A stretch of 9,984 bases of DNA, from NCBI GenBank assembly GCA_900552295.1, contig URZB01000041.1, positions 1-9,984 of the forward strand, in the 5' to 3' direction. This DNA comes from an uncultured Collinsella sp. Its GTDB lineage: Bacteria; Actinomycetota; Coriobacteriia; Coriobacteriales; Coriobacteriaceae. Shown piece after piece: positions 6,485-9,984 of this stretch. The notes beneath the pieces are model-generated. The model saw only the letters and a program-made list of their open reading frames with translations. It did no database searches and was not told the DNA's origin. The position numbers and the translations under genes were made by a program. Positions within the stretch are counted from its first letter, which is position 1; each line of letters begins with the position of its first letter.

Positions 6485-7891
6485 ATGCCTCTTGCTGATG
6501 TCTTTAGCCTGCTTGTTTTGGGGCAGGGTAAATCCGGTCTCGATGTCGCCCGTTGGGCGTTGGCTCACCCCGAGCGCGTGAGCGCCACGACCGTGTATGG
6601 CGGCGGTACCTCCGAGCCCAATGACGCCACACGTGCGCTTGAGGCGCAGGGCGCGTCGTTTGTCTACGGCACCGAGCAGGTCGAGGGTGCCTATGACGTG
6701 TGCGTGACATGCCCGGGTATCTCGGAGTTCTCGACTTTCTTTAAGGCCGGGCGTGAGCATGCCGCTCAGATTATGGGCGAGCCCGAGTTTGCCTATCGCC
6801 TGTCTCCCCAAAATTGGATCGCCATCACGGGCACCAACGGCAAGACAACTACCACGTCGCTGACCGATTATCTGCTCAAGGCCGCCGGTGAAGCCAGCGT
6901 GGCCGTCGGCAATATCGGTGAGCCGCCGGTGAACGAGATCGACGGCCGCGCACACAATGAGTGGTTTGTGGCCGAGCTGTCGAGTTATCAGATTGCTACG
7001 ACAGCCGAGCTTCATCCTCGCGTGGCGGTGCTGCTCAACATCACGCCCGACCACCTGGGCTGGCACAAGAGCCACAAGAACTATGCGCTTGCCAAGATCA
7101 AGTTGTTCGAGAATATGGTCGACGACGACCTCGTGGTTATCGACGTTGAGGATGCCGGCATCCATGAGTTCGATGAGTACATCTACACACCGGGTCGCCG
7201 CATCTGCAAGGTCGCTTTTGACGAGCCCGAGGGTGCAGACGCCGCCTTTGTGCGCGATGGCAAGATGGTCGTGCGCCTGAAGGGCGTCGAGACTCAGCTT
7301 GTCGCCACGTCCGAGCTCAAGATCTCGGGCCATCACAATGTCATTAATGCCCTATGTGCCGCCACGGCTGCTCTGGCCGTCGGTGCCGATCCCGAGGGCG
7401 TTTGCCGCGGTTTGGCATCGTTCCAGCCACTCGAACACCGCGTGGAACCCTGCGGCGAGATCGATGGCGTGCGCTACGTCAACGATTCCAAGGCAACGAA
7501 CACCGATGCGGTCGAAAAGGCCCTGACGGCGTTTCCCGACGACGATGTGATCTTGCTGCTCGGCGGCCACGATAAGGGTACCCCGCTTGCGGACTTTGCC
7601 CGCGTCGTTATGGACAACGTGCGCTCGGTCGTTTGCTTTGGCGATGCGCGCGAGCGCTTTACCGCCGCTATGGACGAGGCCGATGTCGATGGTGACGTGG
7701 ATATCGCCCAGGCCGATGATCTGCGCGATGCCGTTGACGTTGCCCGCTCACTCTCGAGCCGCGGCGACGTGATCCTGCTTTCGCCCGCCTGCTCTTCGTT
7801 TGACGAGTTCTCGGGCTACGAGGAGCGCGGTCGCGTGTTTAAGGACTACGTTGTCCAGCTTGCCGCAGCAGCGAAATCGCAAACGGAATAG
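6485..7891 (+). CDS. murD: UDP-N-acetylmuramoyl-L-alanine--D-glutamate ligase (MurD)
   Basis: MurD adds D-glutamate to UDP-MurNAc-L-Ala in the cytoplasm using ATP. The product is 468 residues. An N-terminal Rossmann-type domain starts LVLGQGKSGLDVARW (10-24). The ATPase P-loop is GTNGKTTTTSL (116-126), followed by VGNIGEPP (141-148), ELSSYQ (164-169), LNITPDHLGWH (184-194), and Lys204 in YALAKIK, the expected carbamylated lysine. The third domain has EHRVE (317-321), VNDSKATN (332-339), LLGGHDKG (358-365) and LLSPACSSFDEF (431-442). It starts 9 nt after mraY with only a weak Shine-Dalgarno, again suggesting coupling. Normal in length and motifs. Confidence 0.97.
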   Translation: MPLADVFSLLVLGQGKSGLDVARWALAHPERVSATTVYGGGTSEPNDATRALEAQGASFVYGTEQVEGAYDVCVTCPGISEFSTFFKAGREHAAQIMGEPEFAYRLSPQNWIAITGTNGKTTTTSLTDYLLKAAGEASVAVGNIGEPPVNEIDGRAHNEWFVAELSSYQIATTAELHPRVAVLLNITPDHLGWHKSHKNYALAKIKLFENMVDDDLVVIDVEDAGIHEFDEYIYTPGRRICKVAFDEPEGADAAFVRDGKMVVRLKGVETQLVATSELKISGHHNVINALCAATAALAVGADPEGVCRGLASFQPLEHRVEPCGEIDGVRYVNDSKATNTDAVEKALTAFPDDDVILLLGGHDKGTPLADFARVVMDNVRSVVCFGDARERFTAAMDEADVDGDVDIAQADDLRDAVDVARSLSSRGDVILLSPACSSFDEFSGYEERGRVFKDYVVQLAAAAKSQTE

Positions 7892-7894
7892 GGG
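7890..7894 (+). promoter_or_regulatory. Ribosome binding site favouring GTG 7901 for ftsW
   Basis: AGGGG overlaps the murD stop and sits 6 nt before GTG 7901. It directly abuts TTG 7895, too close to serve that codon. A second purine run (GAGAGGAGAG, about 7905-7914) lies upstream of ATG 7928 but at 13-15 nt, somewhat long. Confidence 0.45.
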
Positions 7895-7900
7895 TTGCCG

Positions 7901-9421
7901 GTGAGAGAGGAGAGCCCCCGAAGTGATATGAGGAGGCCCGACTCGGACCGTGCTTCCTCGCTGCGTAGCACGCCGCGTTCCGGACGCGGCGGGCAGACGT
8001 TCAGTGAGCGCTATATTGCCGGCGTCCCCGCCCGCATCATGCGCCCCCGTTTGATATTTATGGCTTGCCTGTTTAGCTTGGTTTGCTTTGGCTTGCTGAT
8101 GGTGTACTCGGCATCTTCGGTCGAGGCACTGCACGAGAATGGTTCGGCGACGTTTTTCCTGTTTCGACAAGCCGCGTTTGCCGGAGTTGGCGTGCTGGCT
8201 ATGGTTGCCATCGTGCGCATCTTGCCGGACAGTTGGTTTGGGGAAGACGTGCTCAGGATCTTCCTCATGGGCATGATAGGGCTACTGGTTCTGGTGTTCT
8301 TTATGGGTAGCGGCAGTCGTGGCGCCACGCGCTGGCTCAACATCGCCGGTATTCAGTTCCAGCCGTCTGAGTTTTTAAAGCCGTTCGCCATCGCGTATTC
8401 GGCCATCATGCTCGACCGCATCTTTTCGCCCGGCGGAAACATCAACGAGTTTCTTCGCAACATGGGCGTCTACCTGGGCATTTCGCTCTTTCTGATCTTT
8501 GTTCAGCCCGATTTTGGCACCGTTCTGATCATCTTGCTGACCCTCATGTGCATGGCGTTGTTTGCGGGATTGGACCCCAAATATATCGTTTGGACGGTCG
8601 TTGCCGGCATCGCCGTCATTGCGATCGCCCTTATCGCCGAGCCGTATCGTATGACGCGTGTCGAGGTTGCTTGGAATCCTTGGGCAGACGAATATGGCGA
8701 CGGCTATCAGGCCACGCTTGCCATCATGGCGTTTGCCTCGGGCGGCCTGTTCGGTCGCGGTATCGGCAACTCCACCATGAAGTACTCGTATTTGCCCGAG
8801 GCGCATAACGACTATATCTTGGCTATTATCGGCGAGGAAGTTGGCTTTATCGGAACCGTGCTGTTCTTCTTGGTGTTTGCGATGCTGATCTACTCGGCGT
8901 TTCGCATTGCCGAGCAGGCGACCGACCGTCGCGGAGCACTTATGGCATCGGGTTCCGCGGTCATCCTTGCGGTGCAGTTTTTGATCAACGCGCTGGGCAT
9001 TCTCAATGTGTTTCCCATGACGGGCAAGCCGCTGCCGTTTATTAGCTACGGCGGCTCCTCGATTATTGTGTCGCTTATGCTCGCCGGTCTGATCCTGCGC
9101 GTTTCGTATGAGAGCGCCCGTCGCGATGAGTACGACCGTCGCCGCGAGAGCTTTGCCGTTATGGATGAGAGTACCGCCGGCGTGCCCCACGTGCGCGGCG
9201 AGCGATCTTCTCGCAACGGCTTTACCGTTCTGGATGGCTCTGCGACCGAGCCGGCAGCCCGTCCGCGTCAGCGAACGGCGCCGCAAGGTCGTCCGCAGCG
9301 CCCCACTCCTCGCAATGCGGGCGGCGGATATAATCGAATCGATTTGAATTCGGACCCGTCGGCGCGTCTGCGCACCGATGACCAGGGACCGCGTGTACGA
9401 AGGGATTACCATGACCGATAA
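7901..9421 (+). CDS. ftsW: FtsW, SEDS-family septal peptidoglycan polymerase
   Basis: FtsW polymerises lipid II at the division site with its cognate class B PBP. From GTG 7901 it has 506 residues. A basic cytoplasmic N-terminus of about 48 residues precedes a multi-span membrane core (about residues 50-402). SEDS hallmarks are GATRWLNIAGIQFQPSEFLK (141-160), QPDFGTVLIILLT (202-214), LPEAHNDYILAIIGEEVGF (298-316, with Asp304 at the likely catalytic position) and GKPLPFISYGGSSI (375-388). These favour FtsW over RodA, as does placement between murD and murG beside the division PBP. A basic, proline- and arginine-rich C-terminal tail of about 100 residues follows, longer than in E. coli FtsW. 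It contains a duplicated FxVxD motif and an SDPSARLR motif. Alternative starts are TTG 7895 (two residues more) and ATG 7928 (nine fewer). It overlaps murG by 11 nt. Confidence 0.95.
   Translation: MREESPRSDMRRPDSDRASSLRSTPRSGRGGQTFSERYIAGVPARIMRPRLIFMACLFSLVCFGLLMVYSASSVEALHENGSATFFLFRQAAFAGVGVLAMVAIVRILPDSWFGEDVLRIFLMGMIGLLVLVFFMGSGSRGATRWLNIAGIQFQPSEFLKPFAIAYSAIMLDRIFSPGGNINEFLRNMGVYLGISLFLIFVQPDFGTVLIILLTLMCMALFAGLDPKYIVWTVVAGIAVIAIALIAEPYRMTRVEVAWNPWADEYGDGYQATLAIMAFASGGLFGRGIGNSTMKYSYLPEAHNDYILAIIGEEVGFIGTVLFFLVFAMLIYSAFRIAEQATDRRGALMASGSAVILAVQFLINALGILNVFPMTGKPLPFISYGGSSIIVSLMLAGLILRVSYESARRDEYDRRRESFAVMDESTAGVPHVRGERSSRNGFTVLDGSATEPAARPRQRTAPQGRPQRPTPRNAGGGYNRIDLNSDPSARLRTDDQGPRVRRDYHDR
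9149..9241 (+). repeat. Duplicated FxVxD peptide motif in the FtsW tail
   Basis: SFAVMDES (9149-9172) and GFTVLDGS (9218-9241) are encoded 69 nt apart in the same frame and fit the pattern [SG]F[AT]V[ML]D[EG]S. The underlying DNA is also alike (CTTTGCCGTTATGGATG against CTTTACCGTTCTGGATG), suggesting an old local duplication or selection for a repeated short motif in a disordered tail. Confidence 0.5.
9347..9373 (+). other. NSDPSARLR motif near the FtsW C-terminus
   Basis: This segment encodes NSDPSARLR about 16 residues before the FtsW stop and resembles NDPASRLR in the FtsI cytoplasmic tail (2160-2183). Both tails are predicted to face the cytoplasm. The similarity is visible; the function is unknown. 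Confidence 0.4.
9400..9404 (+). promoter_or_regulatory. Shine-Dalgarno for murG inside ftsW
   Basis: AAGGG ends 6 nt before ATG 9411 and lies within the last codons of ftsW. It favours ATG 9411 over the in-frame ATG at 9423 and implies coupled translation of ftsW and murG. Confidence 0.55.
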
Positions 9422-9966
9422 GATGACCGTTGCTATTGCAGCTGGCGGCACGGCAGGACATATCAACCCCGCGCTCGCTTTGGCCGAGGAGCTGCGTGAC
9501 CGCGGTCATCACGTTGTGTTCGTGGGCCAATCGCGCAAGCTCGAGGGCCGTCTGGTTCCCGAGGCCGGATTCGATTTTGTGCCCATCACGGTCACGGGCT
9601 TCGATCGCTCCCGTCCCTGGACGGCGCTGACCTCGCTGTGGCGCGTCAACAAGGCGAAGCGTGCGCTTGCCAGTCACTTCTCAAAGGTCGGTAAGCCCGA
9701 TGCCGCTATCGGCTTTGGTGCTTACGTTGAGGTCCCGCTGCTGGGTTGGTGCAAGGGCGCCGGCGTTCCGTATCTGCTGCACGAGCAGAACTCTGTTCCG
9801 GGTCTGGCCAATAAGATGATGAACTCACATGCCGCCCGCGTGTGCATTTCGGTACCTGCGGCCCGCGCGGTCTTTGAGCGTGAGGGCGACCCCGACCATG
9901 TGCTCATGACGGGCAATCCTGTGCGTCGTTCGGTGATCGAGGGCGATCGCGCCCGCGGTCGCAAGA
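9411..9966 (+). CDS. murG: MurG, lipid II-forming GlcNAc transferase, 3'-truncated
   Basis: MurG transfers GlcNAc from UDP-GlcNAc to lipid I at the inner face of the membrane, producing lipid II. Only the N-terminal 185 codons are present of a protein usually about 360 residues long; the reading frame is open when genomic sequence ends at 9966 and adapter begins. Visible motifs are the glycine-rich loop GGTAGHINPALALAEEL (12-28), GFGAYVEVP (101-109), HEQNSVPGLANK (124-135) and TGNPVRR (167-173), so the acceptor-side domain and the start of the interdomain region are covered. The GGTAGH form, against GGTGGH in many proteobacteria, is common in actinobacterial MurG. The start overlaps the ftsW end by 11 nt. 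ATG 9423 is an in-frame alternative four residues later. The UDP-GlcNAc-binding C-terminal domain lies outside the window. Confidence 0.95.
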
Positions 9967-9984
9967 CTGTCTCTTATACACATC
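9967..9984. other. Nextera mosaic-end adapter contamination (not genomic)
   Basis: The last 18 bases, CTGTCTCTTATACACATC, are the reverse complement of the Tn5 mosaic end seen at 32-49. With the left adapter they form a terminal inverted repeat that is purely a library artefact. Any translation of murG beyond 9966 is spurious. Confidence 0.97.

Noticed and set aside
4061..7336. Very long minus-strand open frame (1091 codons) across murF, mraY and murD
   Set aside because: It lies exactly antisense to three well-supported genes, its translation is low-complexity (His/Gly/Asp/Arg/Gln-rich) with no recognisable domain, and GC-rich codon bias readily keeps such frames open.
7895..9421. Assignment of the SEDS protein as RodA
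   Set aside because: Position between murD and murG in a dcw cluster with a division PBP favours FtsW; RodA usually sits with an elongation PBP or mreBCD.
1..9984. Terminal inverted repeats suggesting a transposon or Tn5-like element spanning the window
   Set aside because: The repeats are the Nextera mosaic ends; there is no transposase and the content is ordinary housekeeping dcw genes cut mid-gene at both edges.

Overview
The window is a plus-strand run of cell-wall and division genes, the dcw cluster, in the order mraZ (5' end missing), rsmH/mraW, an ftsL-like gene, a division PBP (ftsI/pbpB type), murF, mraY, murD, ftsW and murG (3' end missing). It is GC-rich and tightly packed. I see no credible gene on the minus strand. 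The GC-rich coding style, the long disordered tails on FtsI and FtsW, and variants such as GGTAGHINP in MurG point to an actinobacterium. My best guess is a Coriobacteriia (Collinsella-like) gut organism, but this rests on recognition rather than on a search.

Layout. Bases 1-49 are not genomic: they are an Illumina Nextera i7 adapter with a sample index and the 19-bp Tn5 mosaic end. Bases 9967-9984 are the matching mosaic end in reverse orientation. The genomic insert is therefore 50-9966. It starts inside mraZ and stops inside murG. Next come rsmH, a 90-nt spacer, ftsL-like and ftsI with short gaps, then a 125-nt non-coding gap where murE would usually lie. After it, murF, mraY, murD, ftsW and murG follow with gaps of about 10 nt or less, or overlaps.

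How the genes work together. MurD adds D-Glu and MurF adds D-Ala-D-Ala to the UDP-MurNAc peptide in the cytoplasm. MraY moves phospho-MurNAc-pentapeptide onto undecaprenyl phosphate (lipid I), and MurG adds GlcNAc (lipid II). FtsW polymerises lipid II and the FtsI-type PBP crosslinks the strands at the septum, with the FtsL-like protein as a bitopic partner. MraZ is the cluster's transcriptional regulator and RsmH methylates 16S rRNA.

No novel system is evident. The points most worth a second look are the absence of murE from its usual slot, a short DP[AS][AS]RLR motif shared by the cytoplasmic tails of FtsI and FtsW, a duplicated FxVxD motif in the FtsW tail, and the adapter contamination that gives mraZ a false N-terminus.
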